64,000 nucleotides of DNA from Teredinibacter purpureus (GCF_014217335.1 NZ_CP060092.1:823501-887500), one strand, 5' to 3'; positions 8,537 to 18,134 are shown, counted from the stretch's first letter. Numbers and translations: made by a program. The notes: a model not told the origin generated them from the letters alone.

Positions 8537-8902
8537 ATGAAATTACTTACTAGCGTACTTTTTCTACTTGTTTTATCTGCGTGCGGTCCTATGTGGGAAG
8601 ACGGTGAGTATGAAGTCTACTATATCGACGGTAATATTAATCTCGGGATAAAAATAGATGATTCTGGATCGTATCACGGTAGAGTAGATCACAAAGTTGT
8701 AGCCGTAGGTGCCGACGAAAAATATGTGGTCGCAAAGCAACTGGAGCCAGGAGTAACAGTGCCTTCGTATTTTTATATTGTAAGAGAAAAGGATAATATG
8801 TACCTCAACTCAGATGAAATTACGCAAGGGCCATTTTCCGAAGTTCGGTTTAACGAACTAAGCCAGAAGCTTGGGCTACCCAGCTTTAGCAAGGAGTTCT
8901 AG
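8537..8902 (+). CDS. Cassette 5: putative lipoprotein
   Basis: The 121-residue protein begins MKLLTSVLFLLVLSAC, a classic signal with a lipobox (LSAC), so Cys16 would be lipidated and the protein membrane-attached after export. The remainder is beta-rich and acidic with repeated Tyr (YEVYYIDG, SYFYIV). No family was recognised. The cassette is complete, lying between attC 4 and attC 5. Confidence 0.7.
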   Translation: MKLLTSVLFLLVLSACGPMWEDGEYEVYYIDGNINLGIKIDDSGSYHGRVDHKVVAVGADEKYVVAKQLEPGVTVPSYFYIVREKDNMYLNSDEITQGPFSEVRFNELSQKLGLPSFSKEF

Positions 8903-8906
8903 AAAT

Positions 8907-9020
8907 TTCTAACAAGTGTGTCATAAGGACATTTTTTACTTCGCTTCGTTTTGGGGTGGCTACGCCACTTTACCCCAAAACTACACTACATAAAAAATGC
9001 CTCATACACAGGCGTTAGGC
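8907..9020 (+). repeat. attC site 5
   Basis: R'' TTCTAAC to R' GTTAGGC. The arms TTTTGGGGTGGC/CCACTTTACCCCAAAA form a long stem. Confidence 0.88.
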
Positions 9021-9027
9021 ATAAAGC

Positions 9028-9450
9028 ATGAAATGGATTATTTGCATATTATTGATATTTCCTCTTTTTACTTATGCTGACGACTTGGAATCTAATTGGA
9101 AGTCGTGGCAATCTAAAGATATTACAACGTATAAGTACAATCTGATTACTGGCGCAGGCCCATTCGGATATAGTCGATATAAAGTAAAGGTCGTAGATGG
9201 CGTTTGTAAGGCTAAAACGAAATACATTTTTAGGCGAACACCCTGGTTCTGGAAAAAGACCAGCTGTGAAAATATAATGTTTGCTGATCTCTATATGGCC
9301 ATTCGACAGCAGATTGAAGCTGGTGTTCATAGTATGGATATTACGTATGATCAAAAATACAATTTTGTATCCAGTTTTTCAGTGGTGCCAGATACAAAAG
9401 AAGAAGATACAGATTGGTACTTTAAAGTAACTGATTTTAAAAATGAGTAA
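9028..9450 (+). CDS. Cassette 6: exported DUF6174-like protein
   Basis: The 140-residue protein has a signal peptide (MKWIICILLIFPLFTYA) and a mature part resembling the DUF6174 family. An aromatic YKYNLI strand is followed by YKVKVVDGVC, a second Cys (KKTSCENI), a helix (LYMAIRQQIEAG) and MDITYDQKYNFVSSF. The two Cys could pair. The family is small, secreted and of unknown function. Confidence 0.65.
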   Translation: MKWIICILLIFPLFTYADDLESNWKSWQSKDITTYKYNLITGAGPFGYSRYKVKVVDGVCKAKTKYIFRRTPWFWKKTSCENIMFADLYMAIRQQIEAGVHSMDITYDQKYNFVSSFSVVPDTKEEDTDWYFKVTDFKNE

Positions 9451-9453
9451 AAT

Positions 9454-9582
9454 GCCTAACAAAGCCCATCAGGCTCGCCCGCAAGCGGGCTGGACCTCCG
9501 TTCCGGCGCTTGTTTTGCAGTTGTCGCTAACGCTACTGCAAAACATTCGCCTCCACTGCGGCCCCTGTGGGCGGCGTTAGGA
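9454..9582 (+). repeat. attC site 6
   Basis: R'' GCCTAAC to R' GTTAGGA. It includes TTTTGCAGT...ACTGCAAAA arms. The R' end provides the AGGAGG ribosome-binding site of the next gene. Confidence 0.9.
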
Positions 9583-9593
9583 GGCAAGTTCGA

Positions 9594-9899
9594 GTGTTGC
9601 TGATGTTCATATTTTCTCTCTGCTTCGTAGTTATCGGTTGGTCTGGAATATTGACGGCCAGATACTATTCTGCTGTAAAGAAGCATGAGCCCGAAATTTG
9701 GAAGAAAATTGGTGAACCCAATATCATAACTATGAGAGCGACATTTTATGGTTTAGAAAATTCACCCCTCTTTCTGGAAATAGCGAGTAAAGAAGTTTTG
9801 TCGCTAGCTAAGCGAAGTAAGCAATCTCAGAAAGTAGTATTGGTTTCCTTTTTTGTGCTTTTCTTAACAATAGGCTGGAGCGTACTAAATGTCTCCTAA
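9594..9899 (+). CDS. Cassette 7: small two-helix membrane protein
   Basis: The 101-residue protein starts at GTG 9594, placed nine bases after a perfect AGGAGG (9579-9584) that overlaps the attC core. Upstream in-frame starts fall inside attC and are rejected. Hydrophobic segments at the N-terminus (about 3-20) and C-terminus (about 80-98) bracket a basic soluble middle, so both ends would be in the membrane. No family was recognised. Confidence 0.6.
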   Translation: MLLMFIFSLCFVVIGWSGILTARYYSAVKKHEPEIWKKIGEPNIITMRATFYGLENSPLFLEIASKEVLSLAKRSKQSQKVVLVSFFVLFLTIGWSVLNVS

Positions 9900-10009
9900 C
9901 AAGTTACTCCACCCGACGTTTTGGTCTACGCTCCATGTTGTACATGGCCTTCGGCCATTTTGCACAACATTCCACTTCAACCAAAACGCGGCTGAGTAAG
10001 GCGTTATAC
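9894..10009 (+). repeat. attC site 7
   Basis: R'' TCCTAAC to R' GTTATAC. The gene's stop codon lies in R''. Its interior closely resembles attC 23 (CGACGTTTTGGTCTACGCTCC and its complement), indicating related cassettes. Confidence 0.9.
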
Positions 10010-10041
10010 GCTATCAATATTTCCAAAATTGGGATGGTGTT

Positions 10042-10536
10042 TTGGATTATTTGGTTAAAGATCTCGTTTCTACAGATAAGCTTTATGAATGGGGGGCTGT
10101 TTGCTCCGAGGTAAAAGGGAAGGAGCGAAGCAAAGCATATAATCTAGCGGTTCCCTTATGGTTAGAGCGGATGGTTAACGAAGGAAAAATATTGCTTAAT
10201 CCTGCAATTATTAAAGAATTGAAGTCCCTAAATTGGAGGCCAACAGATCTCCATAAAAAAATGATCTGGGCGAGTATTGTTTGTAAGCTTGACGCTAAAG
10301 TACAAAAGGAAGAAAAGGCTCGTATTAGAACTCTAATCCAGAAAAAATATGGAAACGATTGGTGGGAAGAGGTTTATTCTCGGGCAGGAAAAGTTTGGCC
10401 TGCATGGGATCGATATAGAAAGAACGTTTTATCTATGGGCCCAGGAGCGCAGATGTTAGCTATGCATTCAACAGTGTTTGGCGAAGCTATGCTGCACGAG
10501 CTAGACTCTGTATTAAATATGGTGCCGAAAACCTAA
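10042..10536 (+). CDS. Cassette 8: hypothetical soluble protein
   Basis: The 164-residue protein starts at a TTG (10042), 33 bases past the core site; no better start was seen. It is helical and basic, with many Trp (NWRPTD, DWWEEVY, VWPAWDRYR). There is no membrane segment. No family was recognised. Confidence 0.5.
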   Translation: MDYLVKDLVSTDKLYEWGAVCSEVKGKERSKAYNLAVPLWLERMVNEGKILLNPAIIKELKSLNWRPTDLHKKMIWASIVCKLDAKVQKEEKARIRTLIQKKYGNDWWEEVYSRAGKVWPAWDRYRKNVLSMGPGAQMLAMHSTVFGEAMLHELDSVLNMVPKT

Positions 10537-10543
10537 AAGGTGC

Positions 10544-10681
10544 GTATAACAATTCGCTCAAACACCGTTCCGGCCTTCGGCCTCCACTGGACGCCCAAAG
10601 CTCCGCTGGTTTGTGCATTTGCTTCGCAAATTATTGCACAAACCAGCTCCACTTTGTGCGCCGTTTAGCTATGCGTTAAAT
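10544..10681 (+). repeat. attC site 8
   Basis: The longest intact site, R'' GTATAAC to R' GTTAAAT. A large stem is made of GCTGGTTTGTGCA and TGCACAAACCAGC. Confidence 0.88.
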
Positions 10682-11000
10682 GGCAACCATGAATATCGAA
10701 GCAATTAAACAACAATTGAAAGACTGGATTAATGAAGGCTTTATCGAGGGTGAGCTTTCGGTGGAGCCAGAATGGTATATTTTGTGGCGTCCGGAAGAAA
10801 TCGAAGAATTTAATCGCGACTATCAGTTGCCAGAATTTGCTCCAGGTTTCATAACTTTTGGAGGAAATGGTGGCGGTGAGCTTTTAGTGGTTAACGAGCA
10901 AGGTGAGGTGTTTTACATGCCGGCTATAGGCATGGCACCAGATACAGCAATAAAAATCGCAGGTAGCTTGCAAGAATTTAAAGGCTACATGCATCAATGA
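10680..11000 (+). CDS. Cassette 9: SMI1/KNR4 (SUKH) family protein
   Basis: The 106-residue protein has SUKH hallmarks: an N-terminal helix, then RPEEIEEFNRDYQLPEFAPGFITFGGNGGGELLVV, then a helix with FYMPAIGM. SUKH proteins are common immunity proteins against polymorphic or contact-dependent toxins, but cassette-borne single copies have no known partner, and no toxin gene is adjacent. The ATG at 10680 overlaps the attC R' box, so the start codon is created by the cassette end; ATG 10689 is an alternative. Confidence 0.75.
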   Translation: MATMNIEAIKQQLKDWINEGFIEGELSVEPEWYILWRPEEIEEFNRDYQLPEFAPGFITFGGNGGGELLVVNEQGEVFYMPAIGMAPDTAIKIAGSLQEFKGYMHQ

Positions 11001-11007
11001 GAAAAGC

Positions 11008-11112
11008 ATTTAACAAGGCCAGTCAATCTGACCTCCGTAAACTGTCTTCTTTTTTGCAAAAAGACGCAAAAAATCAGCCAATTCACTCCGGCAGTTGCTG
11101 GCGGCGTTATGC
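11008..11112 (+). repeat. attC site 9
   Basis: R'' ATTTAAC to R' GTTATGC. The paired arms are TTTTTTGCA/TGCAAAAA-like. Confidence 0.85.
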
Positions 11113-11124
11113 AAATGAGGATCT

Positions 11125-11526
11125 ATGATCGAATACACGAATAAACTATATATTCGACAGCTGTGCGCAGTGATAGCAGTACTGCTCGTTTTCAATTTAT
11201 ATTTATTAGCTTTTAAGATTCAGCTTCTTGTGATAATTCCTATTTTACTTCAATCGCTAATGATTACTATGATAGTGAAACGTAGTAAACACATGATATT
11301 GCTAATAAAAATATGGGCGATACTCATGCTTATTGGTGGGGGATTCGGATTAATACAAGTATTAGCAGAATGGGGCCTTTACGCTCTTGGTGAAGAAGGT
11401 ACACCGGGTGTTCTCTCAATATGGAATGTTCTAACTAAGGGTGTTCTAGTTGCGTATCCTATATACGTACTTATCGATTTGAAATCAATATTGGTTACGT
11501 TGTCACCAGAAGAGGTCGTAGTTTAG
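11125..11526 (+). CDS. Cassette 10: integral membrane protein
   Basis: The 133-residue protein has about four hydrophobic segments (about 12-30, 32-50, 57-80 and 105-122) and an acidic C-terminus. GAGGA lies six bases before the ATG at 11125. No family was recognised. Confidence 0.6.
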   Translation: MIEYTNKLYIRQLCAVIAVLLVFNLYLLAFKIQLLVIIPILLQSLMITMIVKRSKHMILLIKIWAILMLIGGGFGLIQVLAEWGLYALGEEGTPGVLSIWNVLTKGVLVAYPIYVLIDLKSILVTLSPEEVVV

Positions 11527-11531
11527 GCTAT

Positions 11532-11612
11532 GCATAACAAGGGTAATCACGCTCGCCCTTCGGGCTGGACGTCGTCGCTGACGCTCCTCCGCCCGTGTTA
11601 CCGGCGTTATGG
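11532..11612 (+). repeat. attC site 10
   Basis: A short site, R'' GCATAAC to R' GTTATGG, with a GGTAA/TTACC inner pair and a CGCCC/GGGC stem. Confidence 0.87.
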
Positions 11613-11959
11613 CGGGTTTAAATAATTTGTAAATCGTTCCAGAATACTGTCCAATTTGAAAACTAGCAGTTTAGTAAGTGCAAACGTCGAGAAAGAGCAA
11701 ATAGTTTCACTCGGCACAAGAATGTAGTGAAGTGGTTACAATAGAAAGCATTGGAATAAGGTGAGCGCAAACCTGTTCGTTCTTTGGTTTACCGTTTAAA
11801 AACCCACTGCGAAATGAAACAGGTAGTTCGCATCTTCAAGGCTCCATCAAGAAGGTGCGAATTGTTAGAATAGTGGATTAAACTGGTTGGGTTTTTAATA
11901 GGCTAAAGTTCCGCGTTCGCTCCACAAAGAGCGCTGTAGAAAGTAAGTGCTACCCAGCT
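11613..11959 (+). other. ORF-less cassette 11 with potential structured RNA
   Basis: Between two intact attC sites lie 347 bases without a plausible ORF. Three complementary pairs are visible. A is 11771-11777 with 11818-11824 (ACCTGTT/AACAGGT). B is 11797-11806 with 11888-11897 (TAAAAACCCA/TGGGTTTTTA). C is 11827-11837 with 11851-11861 (an 11-bp stem with one G-U). A and B interleave, which is a pseudoknot topology, with C nested inside B. This suggests a noncoding RNA or a structured regulatory cassette. No function can be assigned and no promoter was confidently seen. Confidence 0.5.
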
Positions 11960-12077
11960 CATAACAAATCGCTGCACTCGGACGCATATTGCTACGCTCG
12001 TTTTTATGTATGTCGCGGTGCTCCATTTTACATAAAAACGCTCTCCGCAATATGCGCCGGTGAGCTCGGCGTTAGAT
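11960..12077 (+). repeat. attC site 11
   Basis: R'' TCATAAC to R' GTTAGAT. It has long arms (CGTTTTTATGTA/TACATAAAAACG) and an inner GCGCATATTGC-like pair. Confidence 0.87.
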
Positions 12078-12081
12078 TTCA

Positions 12082-12393
12082 GTGAGGTATAGATTGCAGC
12101 CTATAAAATCAGGATCGATATGCCTTGCAATCAGTTTTATCGCATCGATTATTGGCTTTATTCTATCTTTTGTACTGTTAGGTGTATTACCAGTAATTGC
12201 AAAGTTGTACTACTGGCCTGCGTTAATAGTAAATATTGGCTTGAGCGGTGAGTGGCGTGAACAAATTTTGTGGCTGGCTAGAGCGTCAGGCGGCGGGCCT
12301 CACTTACTTGAAATATTCGTAGTCGTGGTATTTTGGTGGCCTTTGTACTACTTCCTAATTAGGCTTATATTTAAAAAGTATCGAAAAATCTAA
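12082..12393 (+). CDS. Cassette 12: small membrane protein
   Basis: The 103-residue protein starts at GTG 12082, five bases past the core site, so its ribosome-binding site would lie in attC. Hydrophobic segments cover about 12-37 and 75-95, and perhaps a third at 40-52. The C-terminus is basic (FKKYRKI), hence cytoplasmic. No family was recognised. Confidence 0.5.
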   Translation: MRYRLQPIKSGSICLAISFIASIIGFILSFVLLGVLPVIAKLYYWPALIVNIGLSGEWREQILWLARASGGGPHLLEIFVVVVFWWPLYYFLIRLIFKKYRKI

Positions 12394-12513
12394 CAAGGCT
12401 ATCATGCATCGCCAGCAAGCTGGCTGGACAAACTTTCCGGTGCTCGATTTTGTGGCGGAAAAAATGCCACAAAACAATCACCAAAAAGTTTGCCGCATAT
12501 AGCGGCGTTATGC
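12388..12513 (+). repeat. attC site 12
   Basis: R'' ATCTAAC to R' GTTATGC. The arms GATTTTGTGGC/GCCACAAAAC and CAAACTTT/AAAGTTTG pair. Confidence 0.88.
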
Positions 12514-12526
12514 ATAAGGAGGAGGT

Positions 12527-12910
12527 GTGAGTAACGAGAAGTTAGTATTGCATGGGTATATATGGTTTAAGCTTTGTCAATTTTTCATAATGCTATGGCA
12601 GGAGTCTTTAGGATTTTCGGTCTTCTTAAGGTTTGAGTTTATAGAATTATTATCTTCACTTCCGCTTTACATTATGTTTCTGTGTTACTTGTTTGAATTT
12701 AAGCTTAAGTTTAAATTAGTGTGGATAGCTCTATTTGTGATTGCTGTTTCTCATGAGCTCCTACTTTCATTAGAGCGATATGTGGGTGTAATGACATTTA
12801 CTTCGGATGATTTTTATTTCGAATTTCTCATACTTGCCATTTTAGCGCCGTTATATCTCGTGGCATATAACTATTTATTTCGTAGCAAGGGTATTTGGAA
12901 TAATGCATAA
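12527..12910 (+). CDS. Cassette 13: membrane protein
   Basis: The 127-residue protein begins at a GTG (12527) preceded by a strong AAGGAGGAGG. Three or four hydrophobic helices rich in Phe, Leu and Tyr fill almost the whole length. No motif or family was recognised. Confidence 0.6.
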   Translation: MSNEKLVLHGYIWFKLCQFFIMLWQESLGFSVFLRFEFIELLSSLPLYIMFLCYLFEFKLKFKLVWIALFVIAVSHELLLSLERYVGVMTFTSDDFYFEFLILAILAPLYLVAYNYLFRSKGIWNNA

Positions 12911-13016
12911 CAAAGCTGTAAACCTGACCCAAATTACTACGCGATTTTATGCAATACGCTACGCGTATTTTCGCAAAAATGCTCCATAATTTGGGCCGGT
13001 TACAGCGGCGTTAAGT
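12905..13016 (+). repeat. attC site 13
   Basis: R'' GCATAAC to R' GTTAAGT. The paired arms are CCCAAATTA/TAATTTGGG and ATACGC/GCGTAT. Confidence 0.88.
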
Positions 13017-13038
13017 GTCACAAGGATTCAAAGCTCAT

Positions 13039-13479
13039 ATGATTGAAACTGTATCAAAAAACAACTTGGCCGAAGTGCTCCCTCTAATCCGAGCGTACCA
13101 AGAGTTTTATAAAGTTTCAGAAATATCCGATGATCGAAATTCGGAATTTTTTGCACAGTTCGGTGAATCTAGTCCTTCTGGTTGTCAGTTCATTTATAGA
13201 GAGGCAGGAAATGTTGTTGGGTTCGCTACAGTTTATTTTTCATTTGCATCAACTATTACAGAAAAGGTTGCGGTCCTGAATGACCTATATACTTTGCCAA
13301 ATAGTCGCGGTAAGGGGATAGGCCGCCAGCTCATAGAACATTGCCGAGCCTATGCAGCTAATAATGGGGCTGCTCGCCTACAGTGGGTTACGGCTCCAGA
13401 AAACGAACAGGCTCAAAAGCTCTATGATTCAATGAATACGGGTAAAAGTAAGTGGCATTTTTATACATACAACACTTAA
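13039..13479 (+). CDS. Cassette 14: GNAT-family N-acetyltransferase
   Basis: From the ATG at 13039 the protein has 146 residues, the usual size of a one-domain GNAT. Motif A is visible as VLNDLYTLPNSRGKGIGRQL; the R-G-K-G-I-G loop binds the acetyl-CoA pyrophosphate. It is followed by the helix EHCRAYAANNGAARL and the motif B region (TAPENEQAQKLYDSMN). The acceptor substrate is unknown; GNATs are frequent integron cargo. A GTG at 13015 inside the attC end is an alternative start, but AAGGA lies twelve bases before the ATG. Confidence 0.85.
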   Translation: MIETVSKNNLAEVLPLIRAYQEFYKVSEISDDRNSEFFAQFGESSPSGCQFIYREAGNVVGFATVYFSFASTITEKVAVLNDLYTLPNSRGKGIGRQLIEHCRAYAANNGAARLQWVTAPENEQAQKLYDSMNTGKSKWHFYTYNT

Positions 13480-13591
13480 CAAACATGTCAACCGGACAAT
13501 TTTTTGCTACGCTCTTTTGTGAATTTCGCTGCGCTACATTTTTTCACAAAAGCTCTCCACAAAAAATCGCGCGGTTACATGGGCGTTAGAT
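13474..13591 (+). repeat. attC site 14
   Basis: R'' ACTTAAC to R' GTTAGAT. A strong stem is formed by CTTTTGTGAA/TTCACAAAAG. Confidence 0.88.
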
Positions 13592-13606
13592 TAAAGGAGA
13601 TAGTAA

Positions 13607-14065
13607 GTGCCAGACGTTTTTATTAGTTACTCAGTAAAAGATGAAAAGCTAGCAAAATTTGTCAGGGAGCACCTATTACAAAAGGAGCTTGATGTCTTTC
13701 TTGCATCGATTAGTCTAAATCCCGGGGAACATTGGACTCCTCAAATATTCGATGCTCTAAAGTCTTCTGATTGGGTATTTCTCTTAGCTAGTAAAAACGC
13801 AATGGAGTCTCCAAATGTCCAGCAAGAGTTGGGTGCGGCTTTATCGCATGGTAAAAAGGTAGTTCCGATAATGTGGGACCTTCAGCCTAGCGATCTGCCT
13901 CGTTGGGTTGCCGATTTTCAAGGCCTAATTCTTTCAGGAGCGACGATGGAGAATATAAATTTACAAATGTCACAACTCGCGGAGAGAGTAAAGTCAAATA
14001 AAGTTAAAGGTCAATTGGTCGCAGGCGCTGTATTTGCAGGCCTGCTTTACTTTTTGGCAAATTAA
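13607..14065 (+). CDS. Cassette 15: TIR-domain protein with a C-terminal membrane helix
   Basis: The 152-residue protein is a TIR domain (residues 1-about 130) plus a C-terminal hydrophobic tail (VAGAVFAGLLYFLAN, about 138-152). DVFISYSVKDEKLA is the first TIR strand and loop. Glu74 in NVQQELGAAL sits where enzymatic bacterial TIRs carry their catalytic Glu, so NAD hydrolysis or cyclisation is plausible. GTG 13607 follows AAGGAGA (13594-13600). Stand-alone membrane TIR proteins are likely defence or cell-suicide components, but no partner effector lies within this cassette. It could instead be a signal-producing TIR for an effector elsewhere. Confidence 0.8.
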   Translation: MPDVFISYSVKDEKLAKFVREHLLQKELDVFLASISLNPGEHWTPQIFDALKSSDWVFLLASKNAMESPNVQQELGAALSHGKKVVPIMWDLQPSDLPRWVADFQGLILSGATMENINLQMSQLAERVKSNKVKGQLVAGAVFAGLLYFLAN

Positions 14066-14176
14066 TCTAACAAGGCGCACCAATCTGACAGTTTGCTCCG
14101 TAGTTTTTTTGTATTTCCGCTACGCTATAACACAAAAAAACCACTCCACAAACTGCAATTGTGCTTGGCGTTAAGT
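14065..14176 (+). repeat. attC site 15
   Basis: R'' ATCTAAC to R' GTTAAGT. The arms are CAGTTTG/CAAACTG and GTTTTTTTGT/ACAAAAAAAC. Confidence 0.88.
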
Positions 14177-14196
14177 TCCATCAGTTGGAAGAGAAA

Positions 14197-14448
14197 ATGA
14201 AGAAAATACATGCAGTAATTGCAAGCCTTAGGATAGATGGATTAACTAAATATTTTTTCATAAATTGCGGAGTGTTGTTCGTCATTCTAAATCTTAAGGC
14301 TTTGTATTGGCCTTCGGAAAAAGAGATTCTTAGTGGTTTTTATGGGCAATTGTTCCTCGCCTTGGTTCTTGCGATATCCGCCACGTATTTTTCAGGAAAT
14401 AAATCAGAATCAAGCGGCTCAGGTGAAGGGAGTGATGCAAAAACTTAA
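14197..14448 (+). CDS. Cassette 16: small two-helix membrane protein
   Basis: The 83-residue protein starts at ATG 14197, close behind GGAAGAG. Hydrophobic segments about 20-36 and 50-67 are followed by a hydrophilic Ser/Gly-rich tail. No family was recognised. In-frame starts further upstream lie in attC and are rejected. Confidence 0.5.
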   Translation: MKKIHAVIASLRIDGLTKYFFINCGVLFVILNLKALYWPSEKEILSGFYGQLFLALVLAISATYFSGNKSESSGSGEGSDAKT

Positions 14449-14538
14449 CAAGGCAATCTTGCCTCGTTCGCTTCGCTCACTGGACCTCCGTTTCGGCGCT
14501 TCGCGCCTACACTTCAGCCGCAAATTGCAACGTTATAT
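14443..14538 (+). repeat. attC site 16
   Basis: R'' ACTTAAC to R' GTTATAT, with inner pairs GGACCTCCGTTTC and GGCGCTTCGCGCC. Confidence 0.83.
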
Positions 14539-14556
14539 TTCGGGAGTGGCGAATAC

Positions 14557-14811
14557 TTGGAAGACATAAAATTTATTATATTTGGTTTGGTGTTCTTCCT
14601 TGTAGGAGGTGCCTTCGAATATTTTAGGCGTAATAAGCCATGTGAGAAGTGTGGCGGGAAGATGAAAGTTGTTGGCGTAAAAGATCCGCTAGGTAAGAAT
14701 ATTACAAAGACGACTACAATTGGGATTTCGCTGGGGTTCCCACATGATAAATTAGTCAAATTAAAGTGCAATAAATGTGGTCAAATCAAGAATGAAAAAT
14801 GGAAGTCATAG
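14557..14811 (+). CDS. Cassette 17: membrane-anchored zinc-ribbon protein
   Basis: The 84-residue protein has an N-terminal membrane helix (FIIFGLVFFLVGGAFEYF) and two CxxC pairs (CEKCGGK, CNKCGQ) that can bind one zinc ion as a ribbon in the cytoplasm. No family was recognised. The start is a TTG at 14557 with GGGAG upstream. The TAG stop ends at 14811, the first base of the IS21 target duplication, so the element landed between the gene and its attC and left the coding frame intact. Confidence 0.6.
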   Translation: MEDIKFIIFGLVFFLVGGAFEYFRRNKPCEKCGGKMKVVGVKDPLGKNITKTTTIGISLGFPHDKLVKLKCNKCGQIKNEKWKS

Positions 14812-14816
14812 TTAGC
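14811..14816. repeat. Left target-site duplication of the IS21-family element
   Basis: GTTAGC here repeats at 16775-16780 on the other side of the element; the duplication is six bases. Confidence 0.8.
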
Positions 14817-14910
14817 TGTTAACGCCAATGTAAAAATGACCCACTAACGCCAAACGAAAATTGACCCACCTGAGGCACTATAGCCGCCGGATTAATAGCT
14901 AGGCGGTGAC

Positions 14911-16706
<1,796 letters not shown>

Positions 16707-16774
16707 ACGGGGTGGGTCAGTTTTACTTTGGCGATAATCGGTAAAAGTGGGTCAGTTTTAAGCTGGCGTTGACA

Positions 16775-16780
16775 GTTAGC
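16775..16780. repeat. Right target-site duplication of the IS21-family element
   Basis: The second GTTAGC copy, directly after the right terminal GACA. Confidence 0.8.
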
Positions 16781-16797
16781 AATATTTTAAGAGTTAA

Positions 16798-16893
16798 ATA
16801 TAACAAATCCAGCCAAGCTCAGCCACTGCGTGGCTTGGACTTCCGTTACGGCGCTTCGCGCCTTCACTCCAGCCCTTGCTGGCGACGTTATGT
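16798..16893 (+). repeat. attC site 17
   Basis: R'' ATATAAC to R' GTTATGT. It belongs to cassette 17, from which the IS21-family element separates it. The arms are AGCCAAGC/GCTTGGAC-like and GGCGCTTCGCGCC. Confidence 0.86.
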
Positions 16894-16937
16894 TCTTGCA
16901 CTGAATGGAAGTTGTCGATTGACTATGGAAAAGTAGA

Positions 16938-18134
16938 ATGACAAAATTTAATGTAGTAAGAGAAGTTCGAGAGTTGAAAAATCAACTTTCTTATGCGAAA
17001 CGATTTGGTTTCTTTTTTGGGGCAGGCACTTCATGTGCACTCGGGGTTCCGAATATTGCTATATTAACAACACAAGTCGAAAACACTTTAGATGAAAATT
17101 ATAAGATTGATTTTATTAAGATCAAAAATGATCTGGAGACTACTCACCCCGAAAGATCGATTAATATCGAAGATATTCTAAATCAAGTTCGTCAAATTAG
17201 GTCAATAACTGGCGAACGAGAGGATAAGAATTATTTAGAAATATGCGGACAGTCTGCAAGTAAACTTGACAATGAAATCTGCAAAAAAATCTATACTATA
17301 ATATCTGAAAGTGAATCTGGTACTGATTTATCGAATACCAAAAAGTTTTTAGCTTGGCTGAATATACAGAATAAAGACTTTACAAAAGAAATATTTACTA
17401 CTAATTATGACTTAATAATTGAGAAATCATTAGAAGAAATAAGAGTGCCTTATTTTGATGGATTTGTTGGTTCATATGAACCATTTTTTTTACAAGAAAG
17501 TATAGAACGATTTGTCGACAAATCAGATTTGACGCAAAACTGGATTAGATTGTGGAAAATTCACGGTTCACTAAATTGGTTTTGGAAAGATAATAATACC
17601 ACTAGTTCGCACAGCATTGTACGCGGGAGTAAAATCACTGATATTGAAAATATAAGCAACGAGTTAGTTATTTATCCTTCGAAAGAAAAGTATGATTCTT
17701 CAAAAAAACAACCATTTGTTGCATATTTTGATCGCTTAAAAAACACATTGCAAAATGGCGAGTTGCTCTTTATATTTTCTGGTTATTCGTTTTCAGATCA
17801 ACATATTAACGAAATAATTTTCAATTCGCTTAGGCAAAATAATCGACTATCTATCGTAGTGTTTTTCTTTAACGATAAAGAAGTTGAGGACCTATACAGT
17901 GAATCATCGTCTTATCTCAATTTAACAGCCTTCGGCCCCACCAAAGCAATAATCAACGGTACGCTTTCAGATTGGGAATATAATACCGATGACTTAAAGC
18001 CTAATGAAAGTTCGGTTACATATTGGGACAGTGAAAAGAATGAGTTATTGCTTGGAGATTTCAATAAGCTATCTAATTTCTTTATAACAAACTCTGGTAG
18101 AAAAGAGCACATTGAGGTTCTCGCCAATGGATAG
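16938..18134 (+). CDS. SIR2-family protein of a SIR2-HerA defence system
   Basis: The 398-residue SIR2-like NADase has FFFGAGTSCALGVPNI (about 25-40, Rossmann NAD loop), TTNYD (Asn156 region) and the catalytic His209 in KIHGSLNWFW. GYSFSDQHINEI near residue 280 closes the SIR2 fold. In known two-gene SIR2-HerA systems the SIR2 subunit degrades NAD+ when the complex senses phage and halts growth. The next gene is a HerA-type ATPase whose start overlaps this stop by eight bases, so the products are translationally coupled. Base composition is markedly AT-rich compared with the flanking chromosome, pointing to transfer. Confidence 0.88.
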   Translation: MTKFNVVREVRELKNQLSYAKRFGFFFGAGTSCALGVPNIAILTTQVENTLDENYKIDFIKIKNDLETTHPERSINIEDILNQVRQIRSITGEREDKNYLEICGQSASKLDNEICKKIYTIISESESGTDLSNTKKFLAWLNIQNKDFTKEIFTTNYDLIIEKSLEEIRVPYFDGFVGSYEPFFLQESIERFVDKSDLTQNWIRLWKIHGSLNWFWKDNNTTSSHSIVRGSKITDIENISNELVIYPSKEKYDSSKKQPFVAYFDRLKNTLQNGELLFIFSGYSFSDQHINEIIFNSLRQNNRLSIVVFFFNDKEVEDLYSESSSYLNLTAFGPTKAIINGTLSDWEYNTDDLKPNESSVTYWDSEKNELLLGDFNKLSNFFITNSGRKEHIEVLANG

